Below are positions 15,557 to 24,474 of a stretch of 64,000 nt of DNA, one piece after another (position 1 is the stretch's first letter; every line of letters begins with the position of its first letter). The position numbers were made by a program, and so were the translations under genes. Under the pieces are notes generated by a model. That model was not told the origin of the DNA and searched no databases. It was given only the letters and a program-made list of their open reading frames with translations. The stretch lies in contig NZ_JBEUMS010000018.1 of the NCBI RefSeq assembly GCF_040543805.1, positions 1 through 64,000 of the forward strand. Direction: 5' to 3'. This DNA is from Arcicella rosea (lineage in GTDB: Bacteria; Bacteroidota; Bacteroidia; Cytophagales; Spirosomataceae).

Positions 15557-15994
15557 ATGGCACTCATCAATCCTCACATTAACTTTAACGGAAATGCCGA
15601 AGAAGCATTTAATTTTTACAAATCTGTATTTGGTGGAGAATTCGCAACGATTGTGCGTTTCAAAGACCTTGCTGGTCCTGAATTTACAGTCTCAGAAAAT
15701 GAAGCAAACAAAATAATGCACATTGCTTTACCGATTGGCAACAACGTTCTAATGGCTAATGATGTCCCCGAAATTATGGGAAAAACAAACGAAAATGAAC
15801 ACAGAAGTAAAATTTCAATCAGTGCAGAAAGCAAAGAAGAAGCCGACAAATTATTTAACGGACTTTCAGAAGGCGGACAAATTGAAATGCCTATTGCCGA
15901 CAGTCCTTGGGGGTCATATTTTGGGATGTTTAGAGACAAATACGGAATTGAATGGATGGTAGATTTTGACCCAAATTATAAAGGACAGATTTAA
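15557..15994 (+). CDS. PhnB-like VOC-fold protein (145 aa)
   Basis: This belongs to the vicinal-oxygen-chelate superfamily, in the group annotated PhnB or 3-demethylubiquinone-9 3-methyltransferase-like. The marks are INPHINFNGNAEEAFNFYKSVFGGEF at the start, MHIALPIGNNVLMANDVPE in the middle, SISAESKEEADKLFNGLSEGG, and the end PWGSYFGMFRDKYGIEWMVDF. Most members of this group have no proven reaction, and the methyltransferase name is considered misleading. It is full length, has no signal peptide and stands alone after the repeat-rich spacer. Confidence 0.85.
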   Translation: MALINPHINFNGNAEEAFNFYKSVFGGEFATIVRFKDLAGPEFTVSENEANKIMHIALPIGNNVLMANDVPEIMGKTNENEHRSKISISAESKEEADKLFNGLSEGGQIEMPIADSPWGSYFGMFRDKYGIEWMVDFDPNYKGQI

Positions 15995-16110
15995 CCGTAG
16001 CGTCACTTGTACCTAAAATGAATTCTGTTTTTAACCGAATAAAGTATTACGAATTACTGCTTTTCTACTAGTTCAGAAAGACAAGTAGAAGAGTTGATAA
16101 ATTGTTTGTT

Positions 16111-16143
16111 ACTCATGGCATGACTCTGAGTCATGCCATGAGT
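16111..16143. repeat. 33-bp palindrome, copy 2
   Basis: The arms of 15 bases are identical to those at 11654-11686; only the loop differs (ctg for cta). It lies in the 276-base spacer between the PhnB-like gene and queE, which has no other clear structure apart from a -7-like box before queE. Confidence 0.85.
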
Positions 16144-16234
16144 TTAAATACATCTACAATCAATCCTCAGCACCTTCAAATCCCCCCTTTTACAGCTTTC
16201 AAACCCCAACAACAATTTACTGAGGGAAATGTGC

Positions 16235-16242
16235 TAATTTTG
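16235..16242 (+). promoter_or_regulatory. -7 box upstream of queE
   Basis: TAATTTTG fits TAnnTTTG and lies 28 bases before the queE start. No TTG at the expected distance upstream was found, so support is partial. No preQ1 riboswitch was recognised. Confidence 0.35.
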
Positions 16243-16270
16243 TGTTTGTATTTTTATTTATATTACACGC

Positions 16271-16912
16271 ATGACAAAAGAGCAAAACGATATAGAAATT
16301 CTTCCTTCCAATCAATCACTTCCTACGATGGAAGCCTTTTATACGCTTCAAGGCGAGGGTTTTCACCAAGGTAGAGCCGCTTACTTTATCCGCTTGGGCG
16401 GTTGCGATGTTGGCTGTCACTGGTGCGATGTGAAAGAATCTTGGGATATAAACGCACATCCAAAATTAAGTATTAGTCAAATCGTGGCGGAGGCTTCTGC
16501 TCACGAAGGACGTTTGGCAGTAATCACAGGTGGTGAGCCTTTGATGCACAATTTAGATGAACTCACTGAAGCTTTGCATCAAGCTGGTTTTGAAACCAAT
16601 ATAGAAACATCAGGCGTTTGTGAACAAGTAACAGGTGCTTGGGATTGGATTTGTTTTTCACCTAAAAAATTCAAATCGCCTAATCCTGATATTTATACAA
16701 AAGCGCATGAATTGAAAGTAATCATTTTCAATCAATCAGATTTCGAATGGGCTGAAAGCTTTGCAGCGGTGGTTTCTCCAGATTGTATGTTATACCTTCA
16801 ACCTGAATGGAGTAGAATGGAACAAATGCTTCCACAAATCATTGAGTACATCAAGAACAATCCGAAGTGGAGAATTTCGTTACAAGTTCATAAATTTATG
16901 GATATTCCTTAG
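16271..16912 (+). CDS. queE: 7-carboxy-7-deazaguanine synthase (213 aa)
   Basis: This radical-SAM enzyme converts 6-carboxy-tetrahydropterin to 7-carboxy-7-deazaguanine on the way to queuosine. Seen are MEAFYTLQGEGFHQGRAAYF near the start and the [4Fe-4S] motif CDVGCHWC (Cys-x3-Cys-x2-Cys, about residues 44-51) followed by WCDVKESW. The SAM-binding motif TGGEPL lies near 90, with IETSG and CFSPKKFK downstream. The length is typical. No other queuosine gene is in the window, so it appears detached from its pathway genes. A 32-bp palindrome lies 50 bases downstream. Confidence 0.92.
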   Translation: MTKEQNDIEILPSNQSLPTMEAFYTLQGEGFHQGRAAYFIRLGGCDVGCHWCDVKESWDINAHPKLSISQIVAEASAHEGRLAVITGGEPLMHNLDELTEALHQAGFETNIETSGVCEQVTGAWDWICFSPKKFKSPNPDIYTKAHELKVIIFNQSDFEWAESFAAVVSPDCMLYLQPEWSRMEQMLPQIIEYIKNNPKWRISLQVHKFMDIP

Positions 16913-16962
16913 TAATCGAATGAGTTAATAGCGCATAATTAGGTGTACAAAATGTTTCTTTT

Positions 16963-16994
16963 CATTAGGGTGGGACTTAAGTCCCACCCTAATG
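16963..16994. repeat. perfect 32-bp palindrome (CATTAG...CTAATG)
   Basis: The arms cattagggtgggactt and aagtcccaccctaatg meet without a loop. Its length, CATTAG ends and centre match the core of the palindrome at 29045-29090, so the two appear to belong to one family. It lies between queE and the OmpA-family gene and may end the queE transcript. Confidence 0.9.
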
Positions 16995-17077
16995 AATTTA
17001 GATTTGAGCAATCGTTTTTATCCTAAAAACTTTTATTCATTTACTTAAATTCTTTTGCTCTATTAAATTTTTCAGAC

Positions 17078-18976
17078 ATGAGATACTTTCTTTTACTCTT
17101 CGTTTTATTTGTTTGTAATTCTCATTCAAAAGCTCAAAATGCGCTGTCTTCAACCAATAAAAAAGCTCTTGAGGCTTACCAAAAAGGTTTAAAAGCATTA
17201 CAAGAACGCAACATTGAAATGGCTTTCAATGAATTTGAAGAAGCCATTGAAAAAGATAATTTATTTGCAGAACCTTACTTCCATTTAGCCAAATTGTACG
17301 AACAAAGTCGCCAATTTGGCAATGCCATACTCAATTATGAAAAAGCTGTAAATACCCAAGAAAAAAGCTCTGTTACCGAAATCGCTTCGCAGCAAGTAGG
17401 ACAATTATACCTCAAAAAAGGAGATTACCCAAAGGCTTTAGTTTATCTGGAAAAAGGACTTCCCGCTGTTGCAGTTTCCAATCAAAAACGATATTTTGCT
17501 CGTTTAGAAAGCTGTAAGTTTGCCCTTAAATCTTTAGAAAATCCGCTAAAAATTACACCTGTCGAATTGCCCAAAACTGTCAATCGTTTTGATTCTCAAT
17601 ATTTCCCCGTACTTTCTGCGGACCGTGAAACGCTAATTTTTACGGGTCAACAAGATAAAGACGAAAATCTTTATCAATCTGTTTTCAAAGACAGTACTTG
17701 GTCTGTTCCTGTTTCAATTTCAGATAAAATCAATACGCTTGAAAATGAAGGAACGGCTTCGATTTCTGCGGATGGTAGAACTTTGGTTTTTACTTCTTGC
17801 GGTGGGAGAAGAGGCTTTGGAAGTTGCGATTTATTCATTGCTTATAAAGAAGGAAATGACTGGTCGGCACCACAAAATTTAGGAACAAATATTAATTCTG
17901 GCGAATGGGAATCTCAGCCTTCACTTTCTGCTGATGGTCGGACTTTATATTTCGTTTCTGACAGAAGAGGAAGTATTGGCAAGCGAGATATTTGGGTAAG
18001 TCAATTAGATTCAACCAATACTTGGACGAAAGCTATCAATCTTGGAAATACAATCAATACCGTTGAAGACGATCTTTCGCCTTTTATTCACGCCAATGGC
18101 AAAACACTTTTTTTCTCTTCCGAAGGACATGTGGGAATGGGTGGATTGGATTTGTTTTTTGCTGAAAATCAGCAAGGAAAATGGAGTACTCCAGAAAATT
18201 TAGGTTTCCCATTGAATACACATGAAGACCAAGTTGCCTTATTTATTAGTTCAGATAGCAAAAAAGCTTATTATTCTCTGGAAAGAAATCAAGATGATAA
18301 AATTCGTAGGGCAAAAATTGTAGAAATTACTTTGCCAGAAAGTTTACATGCTAAATTCAAACCTACTTTTTTCTTGAAAGGAGTTGTTACTGATGCACAA
18401 ACCAAGCAAAAAATATCAGCTAACATTGAACTAGTATCATTGAAAGAGAAAGAAAAAATAGGTTTGTTCACTGCTGATAATCAAACAGGGATTTATACTT
18501 TCGTACTTACGGCTGGCAACGAATACGCCATTTTTGTGAATAAAAAAGGCTACTTTTTCAAGAGTATCAATGTAGATTTATCACAACAAATCGGAACGGA
18601 TAAAATCCTTAATATTTCACTTGAACCTATTCAAAAGAATGCCAAAGAAATATTAAACAATATCTTTTTTGATACTGGAAAATGGGAGTTACAACCAGCG
18701 TCTATGATTGAATTGGATAAATTAACGCTTTTGCTGAATGAAAATAAAGGTTTACCGATTGAAGTTTCGGGGCATACTGACGATGTAGGAAAGGATGCTG
18801 AGAACTTAATTTTATCTCAGAAAAGAGCCAAATCTGTCAGAGATTATTTAGTGCAGAAAGGAATAAATCCTGCAATGGTGAAATCAGAAGGATATGGGAA
18901 AACCAAGCCACTTTTACCAAATACTTCCGCAGAAAATAGAAAACTAAACCGAAGAATAGAGATAAAATTTTTATAA
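17078..18976 (+). CDS. OmpA-family protein with TPR and PD40-like repeats (632 aa)
   Basis: A signal peptide (MRYFLLLFVLFVCNSHSKAQ) directs it to the envelope. The order is: TPR repeats (about 28-150; EAYQKGLKALQERNIEMAFNEFEEAI), WD40-like PD40 beta-propeller repeats (about 190-410; SADGRTLYFVSDR, SADGRTLVFTSCG), a carboxypeptidase-regulatory-like domain (about 435-505), and a C-terminal OmpA domain (about 520-632; EVSGHTDDVGKDAENLILSQKRAKSV). The OmpA domain binds peptidoglycan. This architecture is common in Bacteroidota and includes PorE of the type IX secretion system, but that assignment is not proven here. The next gene starts one base after its stop. Confidence 0.88.
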   Translation: MRYFLLLFVLFVCNSHSKAQNALSSTNKKALEAYQKGLKALQERNIEMAFNEFEEAIEKDNLFAEPYFHLAKLYEQSRQFGNAILNYEKAVNTQEKSSVTEIASQQVGQLYLKKGDYPKALVYLEKGLPAVAVSNQKRYFARLESCKFALKSLENPLKITPVELPKTVNRFDSQYFPVLSADRETLIFTGQQDKDENLYQSVFKDSTWSVPVSISDKINTLENEGTASISADGRTLVFTSCGGRRGFGSCDLFIAYKEGNDWSAPQNLGTNINSGEWESQPSLSADGRTLYFVSDRRGSIGKRDIWVSQLDSTNTWTKAINLGNTINTVEDDLSPFIHANGKTLFFSSEGHVGMGGLDLFFAENQQGKWSTPENLGFPLNTHEDQVALFISSDSKKAYYSLERNQDDKIRRAKIVEITLPESLHAKFKPTFFLKGVVTDAQTKQKISANIELVSLKEKEKIGLFTADNQTGIYTFVLTAGNEYAIFVNKKGYFFKSINVDLSQQIGTDKILNISLEPIQKNAKEILNNIFFDTGKWELQPASMIELDKLTLLLNENKGLPIEVSGHTDDVGKDAENLILSQKRAKSVRDYLVQKGINPAMVKSEGYGKTKPLLPNTSAENRKLNRRIEIKFL

Positions 18977-18977
18977 A

Positions 18978-19487
18978 ATGAATGTCAAAGAAGCCATTCC
19001 AGAACGATTTTCAAAAGAAAAATTTGCTATAATCATTGATTGGATTGATGGAAATCCAGCAAGATTTGATGAATTAATGACTGTTTTTTTTGAAGGAGAT
19101 AGCAGAAAAAATCAGCATGCAGCCAATATTATGTCGCATTGTATTGACCGTTGGAGTTTTTTGATAATGCCTTATATTGAAAAAATGTTGTTGAATCTCA
19201 AGCAAGATAATTTGCATGATGCTATTAAACGTAATACGATTCGAGTGTTACAAACGGTTGAAATTCCTGAAGAATTACATGGAATTGCGGCAGATATTTG
19301 CTTTCAATACTTGAGTAACCATGAAGAAGCGGTTGCCATCAAAGCATTTTCAATGACGGTTTTGTCCAATCTCAGCAAGCATTATCCTGAACTTAAAAGT
19401 GAGTTAAAATTTATATTAGAAGAGCAATTACCATATCAATCTCCAGCATTTAAGAATCGAGCATTAAAGATTTTGAATCAGCTTTGA
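18978..19487 (+). CDS. HEAT-like helical-repeat protein (169 aa)
   Basis: I do not recognise a named family. The protein has about six amphipathic helices in HEAT/ARM-like pairs (ANIMSHCIDRWSFLIMPYIEKML; AIKRNTIRVLQTVEIPEEL; AVAIKAFSMTVLSNLSKHYPELKSELKF), no signal peptide and no membrane segment, so it is cytoplasmic. It starts one base after the stop of the OmpA-family gene, so the two are translationally linked. Similar short helical-repeat proteins are found in other Bacteroidota, but none has a function I can cite. Confidence 0.75.
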   Translation: MNVKEAIPERFSKEKFAIIIDWIDGNPARFDELMTVFFEGDSRKNQHAANIMSHCIDRWSFLIMPYIEKMLLNLKQDNLHDAIKRNTIRVLQTVEIPEELHGIAADICFQYLSNHEEAVAIKAFSMTVLSNLSKHYPELKSELKFILEEQLPYQSPAFKNRALKILNQL

Positions 19488-19539
19488 GTGTGAAAGCATA
19501 TTTTTAATCTCAGAATTTCAGTAGTTTAAACTTGCTTTA

Positions 19540-19547
19540 TACTTTTG
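19540..19547 (+). promoter_or_regulatory. -7 box upstream of the sugar isomerase-like gene
   Basis: TACTTTTG fits TAnnTTTG and lies 36 bases before the ATG at 19584. The -33 position holds tca, not TTG, so the match is partial. Confidence 0.35.
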
Positions 19548-19583
19548 ACATAAAGTATTACATATCCTAAAATAACTAAGAAA

Positions 19584-20495
19584 ATGTCTGAAATTTCTCG
19601 TCGTGATTTCCTTTATCAAGCAGGTTTATTAGCTTCTGCTTCTCTGTTTTCTTTTGAAAGTCTGGCTAAAGTACCTAATCTTCAATTAGCATATTCTGCC
19701 ATTACTTGGGGTGGCAAAGACCTTGATGCTATGAAAGATATTACTTCATTAGGCTTTAAAGGCGTTCAATTAAGAGCCAATGCCTATGATACCTATAAAA
19801 CCAAAGTACAAGAATTGAAAGATATAATCTCTTCTAATGGTTTGTCTTTAGCGATGTTTTCTAGTGGAAATGTTGAGATTGACCCTGCTAAAGAAGCAAG
19901 TACTATTGATTATCACGTAGCTCATGCAAGTTTTGTAAAAGCGTTGGGTGGAAACGCTATTCAATTAACTAATTCTGTGCGTCCGAAAGATAGATTGCCA
20001 ACAACCGATGAGTTAAAACGTTTGGCTTTCGTTATGAATGAGATTGGAAAACAAACGGCTGATTTAGGAGTACAAGCGGTGTATCATAATCACATGCACC
20101 AATTAGGAGAAACCCCCGAAGAAGTAGATGTAATTGTACAGGCGATGAATCCTAAATACATAAAATTATTATTGGATGTTGCTCATTATCATCAAGGAGG
20201 AGGTATTCCTGCAAAGGCAGTTTTACAATATAAGGACATCATTGGAGCATTGCATATTAAAGATGTAAAGAGTCCTTTGGCAGATAAGCCTAATGACCCC
20301 AAAGCTTATAAATTTGTAGAATTAGGACAAGGAAATGTAGATTTGAAAGCGGTCTTTGATAATCTCGAAAAGATTAAGTACAAAAAATGGGCAATCGTAG
20401 AACTAGATGGCGTACCAGAGAAAACACGTACACCTTTGCAATCAGCAGAAATCAGTAAAGCATTTTTAAAAGATACAATCGGCTTTAAGATTTAA
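19584..20495 (+). CDS. Tat-exported sugar phosphate isomerase/epimerase-like TIM barrel (303 aa)
   Basis: The N-terminus (MSEISRRDFLYQAGLLASASLFSF) is a twin-arginine signal with SRRDFL. The rest is an AP-endonuclease-2/xylose-isomerase-like TIM barrel, with GFKGVQLRAN, ALGGNAIQL, the metal-ligand segments VYHNHMHQ, LLLDVAHYHQGG and GALHIKDVK, and WAIVELDG. These give the His, Glu and Asp ligands usual for a divalent metal. Such proteins isomerise or epimerise sugars, or act on 3-keto sugars, in the periplasm. The precise substrate is unknown. A hairpin follows 25 bases after the stop. Confidence 0.85.
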   Translation: MSEISRRDFLYQAGLLASASLFSFESLAKVPNLQLAYSAITWGGKDLDAMKDITSLGFKGVQLRANAYDTYKTKVQELKDIISSNGLSLAMFSSGNVEIDPAKEASTIDYHVAHASFVKALGGNAIQLTNSVRPKDRLPTTDELKRLAFVMNEIGKQTADLGVQAVYHNHMHQLGETPEEVDVIVQAMNPKYIKLLLDVAHYHQGGGIPAKAVLQYKDIIGALHIKDVKSPLADKPNDPKAYKFVELGQGNVDLKAVFDNLEKIKYKKWAIVELDGVPEKTRTPLQSAEISKAFLKDTIGFKI

Positions 20496-21021
20496 TTAAT
20501 TGTATTTGAATAACTTTAGCAGCTTAGACAAATTGCTAGATTTGTCTAAGCTAAAATTGACAATATTTTACTCCTTGTTATTATTTTTCTCTGGTATTTC
20601 TTATTATCTCTCCTCAAGAAATCACTCCCCTAATTTTTACAAAGTTGAATATGCTAAATCTTTGATGGCATGCTCTCGTATATTTATCGAAGTTCAAAGA
20701 AATAATAAATCTTTCTAAAAGAAAGTTGGAACTATCTTTTCTCCATTCATCTGGGCATTTATTGGTTGTTCCGACAAATGAATCTCCACGATAGGATTAA
20801 CTAATCATATTGATGCTTTTCAATGGTGCTTTAAAAACTTATAGAACAATAAACAGGGATGCTTCTTGGTTAATAGATGGATAGATAAAACGCTTGTTTT
20901 TGAGTTTATAGATATTTTACAAGTGAGGAAATACTTTGTTTTTTAACTGTAAAAACATTGGTAAACGGGGTATAATTATTTATTTTTATAATCTAATTGT
21001 AAATATTATCCTATATGAAAT
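20496..21021. other. gene-free spacer with one hairpin
   Basis: The stretch has a 13-bp perfect stem at 20521-20533 / 20540-20552 (agcttagacaaat), without a good T-run. A weak TTG frame at 20500-20718 has no coding character beyond a hydrophobic patch. The rest is AT-rich with no recognised RNA or gene. Confidence 0.5.
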
Positions 21022-21887
21022 ATGAAATTAGCTCACTTAATATTAACTTATACTGACCCAAAGCAGACTGAAAGAATGATTATGAATCTGTGGCATCCAG
21101 ACTCAGATTTTTATATTCATGTCGATGAAAAAATAGATATAAAGCCTCACCTATATTTAAATGATATTAAAAATGTTTATCTAATCAAAAATCGAGTTGA
21201 AGTAAGATGGGCTGGATATAATACTGTTAAAGCTACTTTTAGTTGTATTAAAGAAATTGAAGCAACAGGAAAAAAGTATGATTATATCAACTTTATGAGT
21301 GGACAAGAGATTATCCAATTAAACCTTTAGAATATATTTTAGCGTTTTTGAAAGCTAATCAAGGAAAACAATTTATCGAAGCCATTAATATTGAACAGGA
21401 TGTAAAGGAAGACATTCCAAAACTAAATCGTTTTCATTTAGTTAACTTTACATTCAGAGGAAAATATAAGCTTGAATGGCTAATTAATATTTTTCTTGCT
21501 CCAAGAAAAATACCTAAAGAACTTACTATTTATGGCAAGGCAATGTTTTGGACTTTAACGCAAGATGCTGCTAATTATGTAGTAAAAACAGTTGAAGGAA
21601 ATAGAAAATTTTTAAATTTCTTTCTATATAGTTGGGGCTGTGACGAGTTTGTTTTTCAAACTATTTTAATGAATTCTTGTTATCGAGATGCCATAACAAA
21701 TAATCATGTAATATATTTAGATTGGTCGGCTGGGGGATCACATCCCAAAACGCTTGGTGTTGAAGATTTTGATAGTTTAATGAAGTCGGAACATCTTTTT
21801 GCTAGAAAATTTAAAACTAGCCATGATGTTGAAATCCTTAATTTAATAGATAAACACATACACAATAATAAATGGCTGAACTCTTAA
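21022..21887 (+). pseudogene. core-2/I-branching-type glycosyltransferase, frameshifted
   Basis: The two frames 21022-21330 and 21348-21887 read as one GT14-like protein. The first gives MKLAHLILTYTDPKQTERMI, HPDSDFYIHVDEK, VRWAGYNTVKATFSCIKEI and INFMSGQ; the second continues PIKPLEYILAFLKANQGKQFI, AMFWTLTQDAANYV, CDEFVFQTILMNS and LDWSAGGSHPKTL. The break is at 21306-21309, where an agag string replaces an expected ag; removing two bases restores SGQDYPIKPLE without loss. So a two-base duplication has probably inactivated it, unless frameshifting or phase variation operates. The 3' end overlaps the FdtA-like gene by 16 bases, which suggests one sugar-transfer operon. Confidence 0.8.
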
Positions 21888-22240
21888 CATTAAAAACTTT
21901 TCACGATAACAGAGGTTCATTAACGGTTCTAGACCGTATCATTCCATTCGAAGTAAAAAGATTGTTTTATATATATGGTGTTGATGAATCATCAAGAGGG
22001 GGGCATAGGCACCATGAAACAAGGCAAGCCGCTATTTGTATTCAAGGTTCTTGTGAAATTGTAAACCACAATGGAGAAAAACAAGAGATGTTTTTATTGG
22101 ATACTCCTGATAAATGCCTCATTCTTGAACCGAGAGATTGGCATATCATGCAAAACTTTAAACCCAATACCATTTTATTAGTATTAGCTTCAACTGCATT
22201 CGACCCATCCGATTACATTTTTGAACCTTACGATGCTTAG
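21872..22240 (+). CDS. FdtA/WxcM-like sugar 3,4-ketoisomerase (cupin, 122 aa)
   Basis: This is a small cupin of the FdtA/QdtA family. Such enzymes isomerise dTDP-4-keto-6-deoxyglucose to the 3-keto form, a step to amino-deoxy sugars in surface glycans. Characteristic are FHDNRGSLTVLDRIIPFEVKRLFYIYGV, RGGHRHHETRQAAICIQGSCEI (the active-site His pair) and LILEPRDWHIMQNF. The length is normal. It overlaps the frameshifted glycosyltransferase by 16 bases. Other dTDP-sugar genes are not in the window, so it looks like an isolated fragment of a glycan locus. Confidence 0.88.
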   Translation: MAELLTLKTFHDNRGSLTVLDRIIPFEVKRLFYIYGVDESSRGGHRHHETRQAAICIQGSCEIVNHNGEKQEMFLLDTPDKCLILEPRDWHIMQNFKPNTILLVLASTAFDPSDYIFEPYDA

Positions 22241-22309
22241 AGTATTCCAAATTTTTCTGAATATAATTTTGAGTATCCAGAAAAAATTTGAAACAAGCTC
22301 ATTAGTATT

Positions 22310-23845
22310 TTATAAGCCAATATTTACTCCTACATTAAGTGCATTGCTTCGCATATATGATTTTAGCTCTTGATTTTGTACCCAAGTGTTGAATGAATTT
22401 TGGGTTGAACCTTCTACATGCAAGCCTAACTTTGGTGCAAATTGCCAGCGTATCCCAAGTCCAGCACGAATGCCAAAAACAAAATCAGAGGCATTTTCAA
22501 GATGATTGCTCGTGTAGTCAATTCTTGCTTTTTCATTTACTGCTAAAGACGAAGATAGCATCATACGAGCATCGTTGGCAATATACGTATAAGAGGTTTG
22601 TCTTTGAAAAACAAAATCAGCAACAGTATAAAGTTGAAAATTGAGGTATTTTTTCTTTTTACTTTTGAAAGATATAAGATCATTCTGAGTGGAAAGTGCC
22701 AAGGAATAAGTCTTCATCGTATGATTTTCTGAAAGGAATACATCCCTTGTAGTATCTAAAGTATTAGGCACTTTTGTAATAAAACCACCAAATCTATTAA
22801 CGGGAATGTTAACTGTACCTGTCGGTAAAATTGCACTATAATATTGTGTGCCATTTTTGGTCGTTAAATTTAATTTAGGCGAGGTCCAAAAACTACTCCA
22901 AATAGGTAAATAAACGTACGGGGCACCCACATCATAAGTATTGTAGCTGAAGCTTATGCCCATTCTTGATCTTTTGGTGAGCTTCCAAGAAACATTAGCC
23001 TTAAAATTATATCCTTTTCCTTTTTCAGGATATAGGTTTGTTCCTGTCATAGATTTATCAGATTTAAAAGTCCATTCATTCCAAAGAGAGCCATAATCAA
23101 AGGAAATAATGGGGTGTTTTAAACTGAATTTAGAACCTGTACTTTCAGGTTTGTTTTCGTCTTTTCCTTCATCTGACAATGACTGAATTGGGCGAATTTT
23201 TCCAATGAGGTTTTTATGGTTTTTGAATGATAAGTCTTTTAAAACTAGGTCTTTGTGACTGAGTATTTGCAGCTTGTTATTAATTAACTTATTGTCTGTA
23301 GTAAGTATTTCTCCATTATTATTGCCCATTGCTACTGATGTTTGATTTACAGAATTATTCAATCTAGTATCAACAATTGTAGGAATATTAATACTTAATA
23401 AGTTTTTTGATTTTCTATGAATCGTAGCATTGACAGATTTTTTCTCAACATGATTAACAACATTAAGTAAATTACTTCTTGAATTTTCTACGTCATCTTT
23501 TTCAGTCTTAACATCATTTTCTGAACTGTTTTTTATGGTTGTTTCTCCAGATTGATTAGCTAATACTTGTTGTTTTGAATAGATTTCTCTAGCATGCAAA
23601 GTAATCTCTTGATGATGTTTTTCAACTACTTCATTATCTGTTAAAAACCATAAAGCAATGCCAGCAGTAATGATAATTCCCAACGATAAAAGAGTATATT
23701 TAAGTAAAGGTGTTATTCCTATACTTTCCTTAGCAATGGTTTCCGCAGCGATATTACTCCATAGATTTTCGGGTGGAGGGAAAGCTTGATTTTCAAGAGA
23801 CTTTCTGAAAAAGCTATCTAATTTATTTTCTTGGTTATTTTCCAT
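22310..23845 (-). CDS. ECF-linked membrane-anchored protein with beta-barrel-like C-terminus (511 aa)
   Basis: The first 47 residues are cytoplasmic and short (FFRKSLENQAFPPPENLWSNI), as in Bacteroidota anti-sigma proteins. One transmembrane helix lies at about 48-66. A polar Asn/Ser/Lys-rich linker of about 170 residues follows. The last 260 residues are strand-rich with alternating patterns (KANVSWKLTKRSRMGISFSY; LGIRWQFAPKLGLHVEGS; ALNVGVNIGL), like an outer-membrane beta-barrel. The gene starts eight bases after the ECF sigma gene ends, so it is its partner and probable regulator. A single chain with both an inner-membrane helix and a barrel-like end is unusual in topology. Confidence 0.75.
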   Translation of the reverse strand: MENNQENKLDSFFRKSLENQAFPPPENLWSNIAAETIAKESIGITPLLKYTLLSLGIIITAGIALWFLTDNEVVEKHHQEITLHAREIYSKQQVLANQSGETTIKNSSENDVKTEKDDVENSRSNLLNVVNHVEKKSVNATIHRKSKNLLSINIPTIVDTRLNNSVNQTSVAMGNNNGEILTTDNKLINNKLQILSHKDLVLKDLSFKNHKNLIGKIRPIQSLSDEGKDENKPESTGSKFSLKHPIISFDYGSLWNEWTFKSDKSMTGTNLYPEKGKGYNFKANVSWKLTKRSRMGISFSYNTYDVGAPYVYLPIWSSFWTSPKLNLTTKNGTQYYSAILPTGTVNIPVNRFGGFITKVPNTLDTTRDVFLSENHTMKTYSLALSTQNDLISFKSKKKKYLNFQLYTVADFVFQRQTSYTYIANDARMMLSSSLAVNEKARIDYTSNHLENASDFVFGIRAGLGIRWQFAPKLGLHVEGSTQNSFNTWVQNQELKSYMRSNALNVGVNIGL

Positions 23846-23853
23846 TGTCTTCT

Positions 23854-24393
23854 TTATTTCGTTACTCCCGATAATTTTTTCTGTAAAATTCTTCTGGCAT
23901 CAGCCAAATTAGATTTAGAAGTACCTTCGCCAATGCCCAATTGTTCGGCAATTTCTCGGTGTTTCAGTCCTTCAAAAACATAGAGGTTAAACACTAATCT
24001 GTATGACGGCGGTAATTCTTGAATCAATTGCAAAATTTCTTGATTGGATAAATAACCAAGAATATCGTCTTCACTTTCTATGTCAAAAACCTCTTCGCTG
24101 TCTTCAAAAGCAATGTTTTTCCATTTGGTTTTACTTCTAAAATATTCTAAAGCGGTGTTGACTACCACTCGTTTTGCCCAACCTTCAAAAGAACCTTCGT
24201 TTCTAAAGTTTTTCAGTTGATGATAAATCTTGATAAAACTTTCTTGTAAAATGTCCTTTGCTTCATCTTTATCCGCAGCATAGCGCAAGCATACACCAAA
24301 CATTTTTGGCGCAAGGGCTTGGTAAATCTTCTCGAAAACAAGATGATTTCCTTCTTGAAACTGTTCTATGAATGATGAGAGTTTATCAGGCAT
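23854..24393 (-). CDS. RNA polymerase ECF-type sigma factor (179 aa)
   Basis: This is a sigma-70 family alternative factor. Region 2 is at about 22-90 (IYQALAPKMFGVCLRYAADKDEAKDILQESFIKIYHQL and GSFEGWAKRVVVNTALEYFR). Region 4 is at about 118-175 (LIQELPPSYRLVFNLYVFEGLKHREIAEQLGIGEGTSKSNLADARRIL). There is no N-terminal region 1 and no extra C-terminal domain. It is followed on the same strand by its membrane-anchored partner with an eight-base gap. The upstream spacer carries the left arm of an inverted-repeat element, about 80 bases away. Confidence 0.92.
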   Translation of the reverse strand: MPDKLSSFIEQFQEGNHLVFEKIYQALAPKMFGVCLRYAADKDEAKDILQESFIKIYHQLKNFRNEGSFEGWAKRVVVNTALEYFRSKTKWKNIAFEDSEEVFDIESEDDILGYLSNQEILQLIQELPPSYRLVFNLYVFEGLKHREIAEQLGIGEGTSKSNLADARRILQKKLSGVTK

Positions 24394-24474
24394 AATTTTA
24401 AACGAATAGCTAAGAAATCGGTTTCTAAAGATAAGATGGAATTTGAGATGAAATGGTGGGTTGGGAGGGGATAA

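Noticed and set aside
16144..16270. Possible preQ1 riboswitch before queE
   Set aside because: The leader shows neither the short pseudoknot pattern nor the A-rich tail expected, so nothing supports it.
20500..20718. 72-codon TTG-started frame
   Set aside because: It begins five bases after the previous stop, runs through a hairpin, and has no ATG, no ribosome site and no family likeness.
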